From: Streptomyces capillispiralis
Lineage (GTDB): Bacteria > Actinomycetota > Actinomycetes > Streptomycetales > Streptomycetaceae
Direction of reading: 5' to 3'
Assembly: GCF_007829875.1 (NCBI RefSeq)
Contig: NZ_VIWV01000001.1
Location: forward strand, 5,178,501-5,242,500
Length of the DNA stretch: 64,000 nt
Translations under genes and position numbers: made by a program
Part shown: positions 34,650-43,773 of the stretch, in pieces
Layout of the letters: each line of letters opens with the position of its first letter
Numbering within the stretch: the first letter of the stretch is position 1
Notes under the pieces: model-generated
Database searches by the model: none
Seen by the model: the letters and a program-made list of their open reading frames with translations, nothing else
What the model was told of the DNA's origin: nothing

Positions 34650-34740
34650 GTTCACGTGGTGGTGGGCCGCGCGTAACCCGACCGGGAGAACCTGCGTCTT
34701 CGCCCCACGCCAGGACCACGCCGTCAGGAGCAGCCCCACG

Positions 34741-35790
34741 ATGCCCCGCACCGCGCCCCCGACCGCCGCACCGCCCGCCGGACAGGCCGAGCAGGGCAGA
34801 ACCGGCCGGGAGAGGCGCCACGACATCGACCTGCTGCGCGTCCTGTGCACCGCGGCCGTCGTGCTGGTGCACGCCTCCGCCGAGTTCCTCGACGCGGGCC
34901 ACCGCACCACCGGCGTCCTCGGCGACTCGGCCAGCCGGTTCGCCGTGCCCGCGTTCTACGCGATGGCCGGCTGGGCGATCCTCGCCGGCTCACCGGTGCG
35001 CGGCGACACCCAGCTCCTCACCCGGCTCGGACGCATCCTGCGCCCCATGGCCGTGTGGACGGCGCTCTACCTGCTCTGGCAGTACCTGTTCGGGCCGCCC
35101 CTGGACGGCGGGGCCAAGGAGGCGGTACGGGCCCTCTTCGGCTCGGTGGAGGCCGCCTTCCACCTCTGGTACCTCTACGCCTACGTCCCGCTGCTGCTGC
35201 TCCTCGGCGTCGCCGTGCTCGTCCTCGGACAGCGCGCCACGCCCCGCTGGTCGGCGCTGCTGCTCGGCGCCCTCGCCGTCGCGCCGGTGCTGAGCGAGGA
35301 CGTGCGGACCCTCACCGGGCTGCCGCTGCCCCCGTGGGGATGGAGCGTGCCGCTGTACGCGCTCGGCTACGCGGTGGCGGGCGCCGCCCTGCTCGCCGCC
35401 CGGCGGCGCGGACCGCGCCCGCTGTGGCTGGCGGGCGTGGCGGTCGCGTTCGTCGCCCTCGCCGTGTACCAGTTCACCGTGCGGCTCCCGGCCGGGTACG
35501 GGAGCGCCGCGGTGGCCGCGCTGACCTTCGCCGTGCTCGGCGCGGTGGCCGGGGTGCGGGTGCCGGAGCGGGCGCGGGCGGTGCTGGTGCGGCTGTCGGA
35601 CGCGTCGTTCGGGACCTACCTGGTGCATCTGCTGTTCGTGATGGTGCTGGTCAGGCCCGTCGCCGAGAGGGTGCCGCACGGGTTCGCGGCGCCCGTGGCG
35701 CTCGCCGTGACGGCGGTGGCCGCCGCCGCGCTGTCCTTCGCCGTGAGCGTCCTGTGGGGCCGGCTGGGGATGCGGCGGTGGCTCGGCTGA
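34741..35790 (+). CDS. Membrane acyltransferase-3 family protein
   Basis: A 349-residue integral membrane protein with about ten helices. The catalytic-type His is in DLLRVLCTAAVVLVHASAEF, after the RRHDIDLLR opening typical of the family, and the last helices include SFGTYLVHLLFVMVLVRP. It probably transfers an acyl group to a surface sugar or secondary metabolite. It stands alone between valS and folC in a block otherwise made of core genes. The ATG start has GGAG about 13 bases upstream. The acceptor is not known. Confidence 0.86.
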   Translation: MPRTAPPTAAPPAGQAEQGRTGRERRHDIDLLRVLCTAAVVLVHASAEFLDAGHRTTGVLGDSASRFAVPAFYAMAGWAILAGSPVRGDTQLLTRLGRILRPMAVWTALYLLWQYLFGPPLDGGAKEAVRALFGSVEAAFHLWYLYAYVPLLLLLGVAVLVLGQRATPRWSALLLGALAVAPVLSEDVRTLTGLPLPPWGWSVPLYALGYAVAGAALLAARRRGPRPLWLAGVAVAFVALAVYQFTVRLPAGYGSAAVAALTFAVLGAVAGVRVPERARAVLVRLSDASFGTYLVHLLFVMVLVRPVAERVPHGFAAPVALAVTAVAAAALSFAVSVLWGRLGMRRWLG

Positions 35791-35832
35791 GGCGGGACCC
35801 CGGGGCAGCCGGGCGCCGCCCCGGCGGCTCCG

Positions 35833-35838
35833 TAGACT
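35833..35838 (+). promoter_or_regulatory. -10 box of folC, leaderless arrangement
   Basis: TAGACT ends six bases before the GTG of folC. No ribosome site intervenes and no clear -35 is visible. Confidence 0.55.
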
Positions 35839-35844
35839 GGGTGC

Positions 35845-37365
35845 GTGAGCGAGCGCCCAGAATCAGCAGGTCCCGACCCGGACGACACCTTTGACGAGTT
35901 CACCGAGCTCGTCGAGGAGGAGACCCGCCGCGACCCCGACCTCGCGGTGATCGAGGCCGGCAGCCGCACCCTGCGCACGCAGGGCGGCCCGCCGCAGTCC
36001 GAGGTCCCGGCCCGGCCGGCCGACCCCGAGGTCGACAAGGCGCTGCGGGAGGTGGAGGGGGAGCTGGCCGGCCGCTGGGGCGAGACCAAGCTGGAGCCGT
36101 CGGTCAGCCGCATCTCCGCGCTGATGGACGTGCTGGGCGAGCCGCAGCGGACGTACCCCTCGATCCACATCACGGGGACGAACGGCAAGACCTCCACGGC
36201 CCGCATGATCGAGGCCCTGCTCGGCGCCTTCGAGCTGCGCACCGGCCGCTACACCTCCCCGCACGTCCAGTCGATCACCGAGCGGATCAGCCTCGACGGG
36301 GCGCCGATCACCGCCGAGCGGTTCATCGAGACGTACCAGGACGTCAAGCCGTACGTCGAGATGGTCGACGCGCGGCAGGAGTACCGGCTGTCCTTCTTCG
36401 AGGTGCTCACCGGCATGGCGTACGCCGCCTTCGCCGACGCGCCCGTGGACGTGGCCGTCGTCGAGGTCGGCATGGGCGGCAGCTGGGACGCGACCAACGT
36501 GATCGACGGGAGCGTCGCCGTGGTGACGCCCATCGACCTGGACCACACCGACCGGCTCGGCTCCACACCCGGCGAGATCGCCTCCGAGAAGGCCGGCATC
36601 ATCAAGCGCGACGCCACCGTGATCATGGCGCAGCAGCCGGTGGACGCGGCGCAGGTGCTGCTGAAGAAGGCCGTCGAGGCGGACGCGACGGTGGCCCGGG
36701 AGGGCCTGGAGTTCGGTGTCGTCGCCCGGCAGGTCGCGGTCGGCGGCCAGCTGGTGACGCTGCGCGGGCTCGGCGGCGAGTACGAGGAGGTGTTCCTCCC
36801 GCTGCACGGCGCCCACCAGGCGCACAACGCGGCCGTGGCGCTCGCCGCGGTGGAGGCGTTCTTCGGCGTCGGCGCGCAGCGCGAGGGGCAGCTCGAGATC
36901 GACACCGTCCGCAAGGCCTTCGCCGCCGTCGCCTCCCCGGGCCGGCTGGAGGTCGTACGGCGCTCGCCGACCGTCGTCCTGGACGCCGCCCACAACCCGG
37001 CGGGCGCGCGGGCGGCCGCCGAGGCGATCGGGGAGGCGTTCCAGTTCAGCCGGCTCATCGGCGTCGTCGGCGCGAGCGGCGACAAGAACGTGCGCGGGCT
37101 GCTGGAGGCGTTCGAGCCGGTCTTCGCCGAGGTCGTCGTCACCCAGAACTCCAGTCACCGCGCGATGGACGCCGACGAGCTGGCGGGCATCGCCGTCGAG
37201 GTGTTCGGCGAGGACCGCGTGCAGGTCGAGCCGCGGCTGCCGGACGCGCTGGAGGCCGCGATCACGCTGGCCGAGGAGGAGGGCGAGTTCGCGGGCGGCG
37301 GTGTGCTCGTCACCGGTTCCGTCATCACCGTCGGCGAGGCCCGGCTGCTCCTGGGAAAGGGCTGA
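35845..37365 (+). CDS. folC: Dihydrofolate/folylpolyglutamate synthase
   Basis: A 506-residue Mur-ligase-fold enzyme that adds glutamate to dihydropteroate and folates. The ATP loop is ITGTNGKTSTARMI at about 108-121; the second ATP site region includes EVGMGGSWDATN and HTDRLGSTPGEIASEKAGII. The C-terminal Rossmann domain has VVLDAAHNPAGARAA. An acidic amino extension of about 60 residues precedes the usual start; it appears real because the start codon is set by the -10 box. DUF4233 follows after seven bases, so the two are one operon. Confidence 0.96.
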   Translation: MSERPESAGPDPDDTFDEFTELVEEETRRDPDLAVIEAGSRTLRTQGGPPQSEVPARPADPEVDKALREVEGELAGRWGETKLEPSVSRISALMDVLGEPQRTYPSIHITGTNGKTSTARMIEALLGAFELRTGRYTSPHVQSITERISLDGAPITAERFIETYQDVKPYVEMVDARQEYRLSFFEVLTGMAYAAFADAPVDVAVVEVGMGGSWDATNVIDGSVAVVTPIDLDHTDRLGSTPGEIASEKAGIIKRDATVIMAQQPVDAAQVLLKKAVEADATVAREGLEFGVVARQVAVGGQLVTLRGLGGEYEEVFLPLHGAHQAHNAAVALAAVEAFFGVGAQREGQLEIDTVRKAFAAVASPGRLEVVRRSPTVVLDAAHNPAGARAAAEAIGEAFQFSRLIGVVGASGDKNVRGLLEAFEPVFAEVVVTQNSSHRAMDADELAGIAVEVFGEDRVQVEPRLPDALEAAITLAEEEGEFAGGGVLVTGSVITVGEARLLLGKG

Positions 37366-37372
37366 GGAAACC

Positions 37373-37723
37373 GTGCGTACGCTCTGCGCTTCGACGCTGA
37401 TCGGCGAGTTCTTCATCATCGGGTTCGCCGGTCTGGTCGCGATGAAGGACCCGGACCTGTCCACCGGCACGGTGTGGACGGTCTGCGGTGTCGCGATGTT
37501 CCTGTCGGTGGTCCTGTGCGGGGTGATCACCCGGCCCGGCGGTGTGGCCCTCGGCTGGGCGTTCCAGATCGCCCTCGTCGCCTCCGGGGTCTTCGTCCCG
37601 ATGATGTTCTTCATGGGCGCGGTCTTCGCGGTGCTGTGGTGGGCGTCGGTGCACTTCGGGCGGAAGGTGGACGAAGCGAAGGCCCGTTTCGCCGCCGGGG
37701 CCGACCAACCTGACGCTGCGTGA
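37373..37723 (+). CDS. DUF4233 membrane protein
   Basis: A 116-residue protein with four hydrophobic helices, opening MRTLCASTLIGEFFIIGFAG, the start signature of the DUF4233 family. GTG 37373 has GAGGAAAC directly before it and overlaps the folC end closely. Family members almost always follow folC in actinobacteria, but the function is unknown. The charged tail (KVDEAKARF) is probably cytoplasmic. Confidence 0.88.
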   Translation: MRTLCASTLIGEFFIIGFAGLVAMKDPDLSTGTVWTVCGVAMFLSVVLCGVITRPGGVALGWAFQIALVASGVFVPMMFFMGAVFAVLWWASVHFGRKVDEAKARFAAGADQPDAA

Positions 37724-37788
37724 CAGATGCCACGACACGCCCGGTAACCTCATCTCCCCGCACAACTTCACGCACAAGGAGCTCCGTC

Positions 37789-38202
37789 GTGACCCAGCGC
37801 ACCCTCGTCCTGCTCAAGCCCGACGCGGTCCGTCGTGGCCTGACCGGCGAGATCATCAGCCGTATCGAGCGCAAGGCCGGCTGGCAGATCACCGCGCTGG
37901 AGCTGCGCACCCTGGACCAGGACACGCTGGAGCAGCACTACGGCGAGCACAAGGGCAAGCCGTTCTACGAGCCGCTGGTCGAGTTCATGGCCTCCGGCCC
38001 GGTCGTGGCGATGATCGTCGAGGGTGAGCGGGTCATCGAGGGAGTGCGCCAACTGGCCGGTCCCACCGACCCGATCGCCGCCGCGCCGGGTTCGATCCGC
38101 GGCGACTTCGGCGTCATCGTCCGGGAGAACCTGATCCACGCGTCCGACTCCGAGGAGTCCGCCGAGCGCGAGGTGAAGATCTTCTTCCCGGGTCGCGCGT
38201 AA
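37789..38202 (+). CDS. ndk: Nucleoside diphosphate kinase
   Basis: A 137-residue enzyme that moves the terminal phosphate from ATP to nucleoside diphosphates through a phospho-His. It opens MTQRTLVLLKPDAVRRGLTG, and the active-site His is in VRENLIHASDSEESAEREV. Length is standard. GTG 37789 has AAGGAG eight bases upstream. TAACCT at 37745 may be the -10. Followed by the best U-tract terminator in this region. Confidence 0.98.
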   Translation: MTQRTLVLLKPDAVRRGLTGEIISRIERKAGWQITALELRTLDQDTLEQHYGEHKGKPFYEPLVEFMASGPVVAMIVEGERVIEGVRQLAGPTDPIAAAPGSIRGDFGVIVRENLIHASDSEESAEREVKIFFPGRA

Positions 38203-38257
38203 CCTCGCGCATAACGATCACGTCGCGGCCGCGTTCAGCGTCTTTGCCGCCTGTCGG

Positions 38258-38290
38258 ATGGTCTGGGGGCTTTGCCCCCGGACCATTTTT
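38258..38290 (+). terminator. Hairpin with T-tract after ndk
   Basis: ATGGTCTGGGGGC pairs with GCCCCCGGACCAT (one G-T) around TTT and is followed by TTTT, a classical intrinsic terminator 55 bases after ndk. Confidence 0.93.
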
Positions 38291-38494
38291 GGCATATGCG
38301 AGGCGTTCGGGGGAACGGATGCCCCCGATGGCCCGTCTCCACAAGCAGGGGGACACGCCGTCTGATGACAATGGCGAAGACCCTCGCACGGTGTTCGCGA
38401 AGGCGCGTCTACGATGGAACCCTTCACGTCACCGCACCCACCTCGCCGACCTGAAAAGCCCTCAAAAGCTCGTGGGAAGGCCAGACGAATCCTG

Positions 38495-39526
38495 ATGGGG
38501 AACTCAATGTCGTTCATCGGCCGTGACATGGCTGTCGACCTCGGGACCGCCAACACGCTGGTGTACGTCAGGGGTCGTGGGATCGTACTCAACGAGCCGT
38601 CCGTCGTCGCGATCAACACCAACACCGGTGGCATCCTCGCGGTCGGTGCCGAAGCGAAGAAGATGATCGGGCGCACACCCGGCAACATCGTCGCCGTGCG
38701 TCCGCTGAAGGACGGCGTCATCGCCGACTTCGAAATCACCGAGCGGATGCTCCGCTACTTCATCCTGAAGATCCACAAGCGGCGGTATCTGGCTCGTCCG
38801 CGGGTCGTCGTCTGCGTGCCCTCGGGCATCACCGGCGTCGAGCGCCGCGCCGTCATCGAGGCGTCGTCGCAGGCCGGCGCCCGTCAGGTGCACATCATCG
38901 AGGAGCCCATGGCCGCCGCCATCGGCTCCGGGCTGCCGGTCCACGAGGCCACCGGCAACATGGTCGTGGACATCGGCGGCGGCACCACGGAGGTCGCGGT
39001 CATCTCCCTCGGCGGCATCGTCACCGCCCAGTCCATCCGCGTCGCGGGCGACGAACTGGACAACGCGATCATCCAGCACATCAAGAAGGAGTACTCCCTC
39101 CTGCTGGGTGAGCGGACGGCCGAACAGATCAAGATCACGATCGGTTCGGCGTACGAACTCGACTCCGACGAGCACACCGAAATCCGTGGCCGGGACCTCG
39201 TCTCCGGGCTGCCGAAGACCGTGGTGATCTCCGCCGCCGAAGTGCGCAAGGCGATCGAGGAGCCGGTCAACGCCATCGTCGACGCCGTCAAGACGACCCT
39301 CGACAAGTGCCCGCCGGAGCTGTCCGGCGACATCATGGACCGAGGAATCGTTCTGACCGGCGGCGGAGCGCTGCTGCGCGGGCTCGACGAGCGGCTGCGC
39401 CGGGAGACGGGCATGCCGATCCACATCGCCGAGGACCCGCTGGACAGCGTCGCGCTCGGTTCCGGCAAGTGCGTCGAGGAGTTCGAGGCGCTCCAGCAGG
39501 TGCTGGACGCCCAGCCGCGCAGATGA
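38495..39526 (+). CDS. mreB: Rod-shape determining protein MreB (bacterial actin)
   Basis: A 343-residue actin-like ATPase. Phosphate-1 is DMAVDLGTANTLVYVRG, phosphate-2 MVVDIGGGTTEVAVISLGG, and the adenosine motif GIVLTGGGALLRGLDERL. In Streptomyces MreB acts mainly in aerial hyphae and spore-wall synthesis rather than tip growth. ATG 38495 (MGNSMSFIGRD) gives the usual length; ATG 38507 has a closer GGGG site and is possible. It heads the mre cluster, with a hairpin before mreC that could set its expression above the rest. Confidence 0.97.
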   Translation: MGNSMSFIGRDMAVDLGTANTLVYVRGRGIVLNEPSVVAINTNTGGILAVGAEAKKMIGRTPGNIVAVRPLKDGVIADFEITERMLRYFILKIHKRRYLARPRVVVCVPSGITGVERRAVIEASSQAGARQVHIIEEPMAAAIGSGLPVHEATGNMVVDIGGGTTEVAVISLGGIVTAQSIRVAGDELDNAIIQHIKKEYSLLLGERTAEQIKITIGSAYELDSDEHTEIRGRDLVSGLPKTVVISAAEVRKAIEEPVNAIVDAVKTTLDKCPPELSGDIMDRGIVLTGGGALLRGLDERLRRETGMPIHIAEDPLDSVALGSGKCVEEFEALQQVLDAQPRR

Positions 39527-39540
39527 CGCGATTCTTCGAT

Positions 39541-39576
39541 TCCGCCGTACGGGACGTTCTTCTCTCGTACGGCGGA
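39541..39576 (+). other. Hairpin between mreB and mreC
   Basis: TCCGCCGTACG (39541-39551) and CGTACGGCGGA (39566-39576) pair perfectly over 11 bp around a pyrimidine-rich loop, 14 bases past the mreB stop. Likely a partial terminator or message-end stabiliser. Confidence 0.65.
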
Positions 39577-39697
39577 TCGCTGATATCGCGGCATAAGCTC
39601 TCCCGCAACGCCTCGAAAGCCCGGCTCCCAACGCCGGAGAACTGAACAACCCGACACCTCAAATCCGTTCTCGACGAGGAAGGCACGGCCGCCGCAC

Positions 39698-40639
39698 GTG
39701 AGGGACACACGAGAGAGCCGGCTGCTCCTGGTGCTGCTGATCGCCATCGCGTTCGCACTGATCACGGTGGACATCCGCGGCGGGGAGGATTCACCGGTCG
39801 ACGGTGCCCGGCAGGCCGCGGTCACCGTCTTCGGCCCGATCGAGAACGGCGTGTCCAGCGCGGTCGACCCCATCGGCAACGCCGTCACCGCCGTCCGCGA
39901 ATCAGGCGAGCGGCACGACCGGCTCGCCGAACTGGAGCGGGAGAACGCCGCGCTCAAGGCCGAACTCGGCAGCGACGACCGCAGCCGCAGCCGCCTCGCC
40001 CAGCTCGACGAACTGCTGAAGGTCTCCGGCCGCGGCCAGTACGGCATCAAGGGCGCCCAGGTCATCGCCATAGGAGCGGCCCAGGGCTTCTCCTGGACCA
40101 TCACCATCGACGCCGGCGCGAACGACGGCATCAAGCGCGACATGACCGTCCTCAACGGCGACGGACTCGTCGGCCGCGTCACCACCGTCGGCCCGGACAC
40201 CGCCACCGTGCTGCTCGCCACCGACCCCGACTTCACCGTCGGCACCCGCATGGAGGCCGGTGACGAACTCGGCTTCGCCTCCGGCCAGGGCGACCGCCCG
40301 CTGCGCGTCGAACTGCTCAACGGCAAGGCCGAGGTCAAGAAGGGCGACCGCCTGGTCACCTTCGGCTCGCAGGCCGACAAGCCGTTCGTGCCCGGCGTCC
40401 CCGTCGGCGTCGTCTCCCGCGTCGACCCCTCCGGCGGCGACCTCACCCGCACCCTGTACGTCACCCCGTACGTCAGCTTCAGCAAGCTCGACGTCGTCGG
40501 CGTCGTCGTCCAGGCCCCCGAGAAGGACCCGCGCGACACGGTGCTCCCCGAGAAGTCCGAGCCGAAGCCCACGCCCACCGTGACGGTGACCGTCACGCCC
40601 TCCGCCCCTGCCGACGGCCAGTACCAGCAAGAGCAGTAG
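39698..40639 (+). CDS. mreC: Rod-shape determining protein MreC
   Basis: A 313-residue bitopic protein: basic start, membrane helix at about 9-25 (LLLVLLIAIAFALITVDI), coiled coil at about 70-100 (ERHDRLAELERENAALKAEL), then the periplasmic-type beta domains including DAGANDGIKRDMTVLNGDGL. The tail is Pro/Thr-rich. It scaffolds the wall-synthesis complex between MreB, MreD, PBP2 and RodA. GTG 39698 follows GAGGAAGG. It lies 172 bases after mreB and 13 before mreD. Confidence 0.95.
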   Translation: MRDTRESRLLLVLLIAIAFALITVDIRGGEDSPVDGARQAAVTVFGPIENGVSSAVDPIGNAVTAVRESGERHDRLAELERENAALKAELGSDDRSRSRLAQLDELLKVSGRGQYGIKGAQVIAIGAAQGFSWTITIDAGANDGIKRDMTVLNGDGLVGRVTTVGPDTATVLLATDPDFTVGTRMEAGDELGFASGQGDRPLRVELLNGKAEVKKGDRLVTFGSQADKPFVPGVPVGVVSRVDPSGGDLTRTLYVTPYVSFSKLDVVGVVVQAPEKDPRDTVLPEKSEPKPTPTVTVTVTPSAPADGQYQQEQ

Positions 40640-40652
40640 GAGCTGTCACCCC

Positions 40653-41321
40653 ATGCGCGTCAACCGGATCCTGCTCTCCAGCTCACTGGTCGTCGTCGCC
40701 CTGGTGATCCAGGTGAGCGTCCTCGCCCGCCTCCACCTCCCGGGCGCCGTCCCCGACCTGCTGCTGCTCACCGTCCTCGGCCTCGCCCTGGTCTACGGCC
40801 ACGTCGGCGGCGCCCTCGTCGGCTTCGCCGCCGGACTCCTCGCCGACCTCGCCCCGCCCGCCGACCACGCCGCCGGGCGCTACGCCCTCGTGCTGTGCGT
40901 CATCGGCTACCTCGCCGGACTCGTCAAACCCGAGACCGGGCAGGTCAAGTCCGCCACCGGCCCCATGGCCGTGGTGGTCGCCGCGGCCGTCGGCTCCACC
41001 CTGCTCTACGCCGGTGTCGGCGCCCTCGTCGGCGACACCGCCGCCCGCCATGTCGGCCTCGGCTCCCTGCTGTTCACCGCCGCGCTGTACGACCTGCTGC
41101 TCGCCCCGTTCGTCGTCCCCGGCGTCATGGCCCTGGCCCGCCGCGCCGAGAACGACCCGCTCGCCGAGACCGGATCCGCCAAGTCCGGCGACATCTCCTC
41201 CGGCTGGCTCTCCGGCGGCACCGGGCTGCGCATCGGCGGCCGGCGCAACGGACTGCGGGTCAAGGCGGCCCGCGCCCGGGTGGCGCGCGCCGGACGCATC
41301 AAGGGGGTCAAGCGCCTGTGA
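40653..41321 (+). CDS. mreD: Rod-shape determining protein MreD
   Basis: A 222-residue membrane protein. Five hydrophobic helices occupy residues 5-165, beginning MRVNRILLSSSLVVVALVI. The carboxyl 55 residues are basic and cytoplasmic (RRNGLRVKAARARVARAGR), longer than in many MreD proteins. It acts with MreC to anchor the elongation-type complex. Starts 13 bases after mreC with GGAGCTG upstream, so the two are one transcript. Confidence 0.92.
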   Translation: MRVNRILLSSSLVVVALVIQVSVLARLHLPGAVPDLLLLTVLGLALVYGHVGGALVGFAAGLLADLAPPADHAAGRYALVLCVIGYLAGLVKPETGQVKSATGPMAVVVAAAVGSTLLYAGVGALVGDTAARHVGLGSLLFTAALYDLLLAPFVVPGVMALARRAENDPLAETGSAKSGDISSGWLSGGTGLRIGGRRNGLRVKAARARVARAGRIKGVKRL

Positions 41322-41436
41322 CCTCCCGGAACTTCACTCGAACGGGTGATCGAGAACGGAACCGCGGGGCGCGCACCGGCCGTTCATCACTCGTACCCAC
41401 ACACTCGTACGCACTCCGAGAGGGGGAGGCAACCGC

Positions 41437-43773
41437 GTGACCAACATCCCCGAGACCGGCCGCAGCCCGCGGGTCCAGATCCGGCTCGTCGTCATCCAGG
41501 TCCTCGTCATCTCCCTCCTCGGCACCCTCGGCGGGCGCCTGTGGTACCTCCAGATCCGCGAGGGCGACCAGTACGCCAAGGAGGCCTCCGGCAACCACGT
41601 CCAGCAGGTCGTCCAGCCCGCCGTCCGCGGCTCCATCCTGGACGCCCGCGGAGTGGCCCTCGCGGACAACGAGACCCGGCTGGTCGTCTCCGCCTCCCGC
41701 ACCGACCTGCTGAAGATGAAGGACGACGGCAAGGCGGTCCTCACCAAGCTCGCCGGCGTCCTCGGCATGACCCCCGAGGAGGTCATGCGGAAGGTGCGGC
41801 TCTGCGACGCCGAAACCCCCCAGCCCTGCTGGAACGGCTCGCCGTACCAGCCCATCCCCATCACCGACGAGGCCACCGCCAAGCAGGCCCTGCAGATCCG
41901 CGAGCGCGCCGAGGACTTCCCCGGCATCACCGCCGAACCGCAGGCCCTGCGCCGCTACCCGAGCCCCGGCAAGGCCAACACCGCCCAGGTCCTCGGCTAC
42001 CTCTCGCCCGTCACCGACGAGGAGATCCAGCAGGCCCAGGACACCAGCTCCCCCTACCTGCGCTCCGACATGGTGGGCCGCTCCGGACTGGAGCGCCAGT
42101 ACGACAAGCAGCTGCGCGGCAAGGCCGGCGTCACCCGCTACGAGGTCGACAACCTCGGCCGCGTCATCGGCAAGGCCGAGGACGACCCCGCCCAGCCCGG
42201 CGCCAACCTCGTCACCAGCATCGACTCCCGCGTCCAGCGCATCGCCGAGTACGAGCTGAACGAGGCGATGAAGGCCGCCCGCAAGGAACACGACCGCAAC
42301 ACCAACCGCAACTACGAGGCCGACTCCGGCGCCGTCGTCGTCATGGAGGCCAAGACCGGCCGCGTCGTCGCCATGGCCTCCAACCCGACCTACGACCCCA
42401 ACGCCTGGGTGGGCGGCATCTCCGCCAAGGACTACGCGAACCTCACCGGCAAGAAGTCCAACTACCCGCTGCTCAACCGCGCCATCCAGGGCCAGTCCGC
42501 ACCCGGCTCCATCTTCAAGGTGATCCCGACAGCCGCCGCGATCAACGCGGGGTACAGCTTCGAGGGCCCCTACAACTGCTCCAGCTCGTACTCCATCGGC
42601 GGACAGGTCTTCAAGAACTTCGAGTCCCAGAACCACGGCCCCATCAGCCTCGGCCGCGCCCTCGAGGTCTCCTGCGACACCGTCTTCTACAGCCTCTCCC
42701 ACCAGGAGTGGAAGCGGGACGGCGGCAACAAGCCGAAGAAGGACGCCAACGACTGGTTCTACAAGACCGCCCACCAGTTCGGCCTCGGCGAGGAGACCGG
42801 CATCGACCTGCCCAACGAGGTCACCGGCCGCGTCCCCGACCGCCAGTGGAAGCTCGACTACTGGAAGGCCAACAAGGACGCCTGGTGCAAGTACGGGAAG
42901 AAGGACGGCAGCTACGCCGAGAAGATCGCCTACGAGAACTGCCTCGAAGGCAACCGGCTGCGCGCGGGTGACTCCGTCAACTACTCCATCGGGCAGGGCG
43001 ACACCCTCGTCACCCCCATCCAGATGGCCACCATCTACGCGGCCATCTCCAACGGCGGCACCCTCTACGACCCCTCCGTCGGCAAGGCCGTCATCAGCCC
43101 CGACGGCAGGACCGTCACGGAGATCGAGCCCCGCTCGCACGGCAAGCTGCCCATGACCAAGAAGACCCTCGGCCAGATAGACGCAGCCCTCGAAGGAGTC
43201 GCCACCCGCGGTACGGCCGCGTGGCGGTTCGGGGGCTGGCCACAGGACGAGATCCCGATGCACGCCAAGACCGGTACCGCCGAGGTCTACGGCAAGCAGA
43301 CCACCTCCTGGTTCGCGACCTACACCAAGGACTACTCGATCGTCATGACGATCTCCCAGGGTGGTACCGGCTCCGGCGCCTCGGGCCCCGCCGTGCGCAA
43401 CATCTACAACGCCCTGTACGGCGTCTCCCCGGAAGGCGAGATCGACAAGAAGAAGGCGCTGCTGTCCACACCGCAGAAGGACCTCCCCACGGTCCGCACG
43501 GACGGCACCATCAAGTCCCCGAAGGTCTCCAAGGACCCCGCCAAGGACCGGGCGACCCCCTCGCCCGACGCCCAGGCCACCACCCCGCAGGACGGCCAGG
43601 ACGACCCCGCCGACCAGCAGGCGGCCACGGTCCCCTCACCGGAGACCGGCAACCGCGACACCCGCCGCCGCGAGCGACGACGGGGCGGCGGACCACGCCC
43701 CGGTGACGGCCGCGCCCGCGGCCGCGCCTCCCACCGGCGCGCCCGCACCGCGACGCGGAGGACGGCGGCATGA
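41437..43773 (+). CDS. mrdA: Penicillin-binding protein 2, peptidoglycan transpeptidase
   Basis: A 778-residue class B PBP. A short tail and a membrane helix (about 15-32, VIQVLVISLLGTLGGRLWYL) lead to the dimerisation domain and transpeptidase domain. The three active motifs are Ser358-Ile-Phe-Lys (SAPGSIFKV), Ser412-Cys-Asp (EVSCDTVFYS) and Lys611-Thr-Gly (HAKTGTAEV). About 110 C-terminal residues are Pro/Thr/Asp-rich and then Arg-rich, an unusual tail. It cross-links the wall with RodA; its stop overlaps the rodA start by four bases (ATGA). GTG 41437 has GAGGGGGAGG upstream. Confidence 0.97.
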   Translation: MTNIPETGRSPRVQIRLVVIQVLVISLLGTLGGRLWYLQIREGDQYAKEASGNHVQQVVQPAVRGSILDARGVALADNETRLVVSASRTDLLKMKDDGKAVLTKLAGVLGMTPEEVMRKVRLCDAETPQPCWNGSPYQPIPITDEATAKQALQIRERAEDFPGITAEPQALRRYPSPGKANTAQVLGYLSPVTDEEIQQAQDTSSPYLRSDMVGRSGLERQYDKQLRGKAGVTRYEVDNLGRVIGKAEDDPAQPGANLVTSIDSRVQRIAEYELNEAMKAARKEHDRNTNRNYEADSGAVVVMEAKTGRVVAMASNPTYDPNAWVGGISAKDYANLTGKKSNYPLLNRAIQGQSAPGSIFKVIPTAAAINAGYSFEGPYNCSSSYSIGGQVFKNFESQNHGPISLGRALEVSCDTVFYSLSHQEWKRDGGNKPKKDANDWFYKTAHQFGLGEETGIDLPNEVTGRVPDRQWKLDYWKANKDAWCKYGKKDGSYAEKIAYENCLEGNRLRAGDSVNYSIGQGDTLVTPIQMATIYAAISNGGTLYDPSVGKAVISPDGRTVTEIEPRSHGKLPMTKKTLGQIDAALEGVATRGTAAWRFGGWPQDEIPMHAKTGTAEVYGKQTTSWFATYTKDYSIVMTISQGGTGSGASGPAVRNIYNALYGVSPEGEIDKKKALLSTPQKDLPTVRTDGTIKSPKVSKDPAKDRATPSPDAQATTPQDGQDDPADQQAATVPSPETGNRDTRRRERRRGGGPRPGDGRARGRASHRRARTATRRTAA

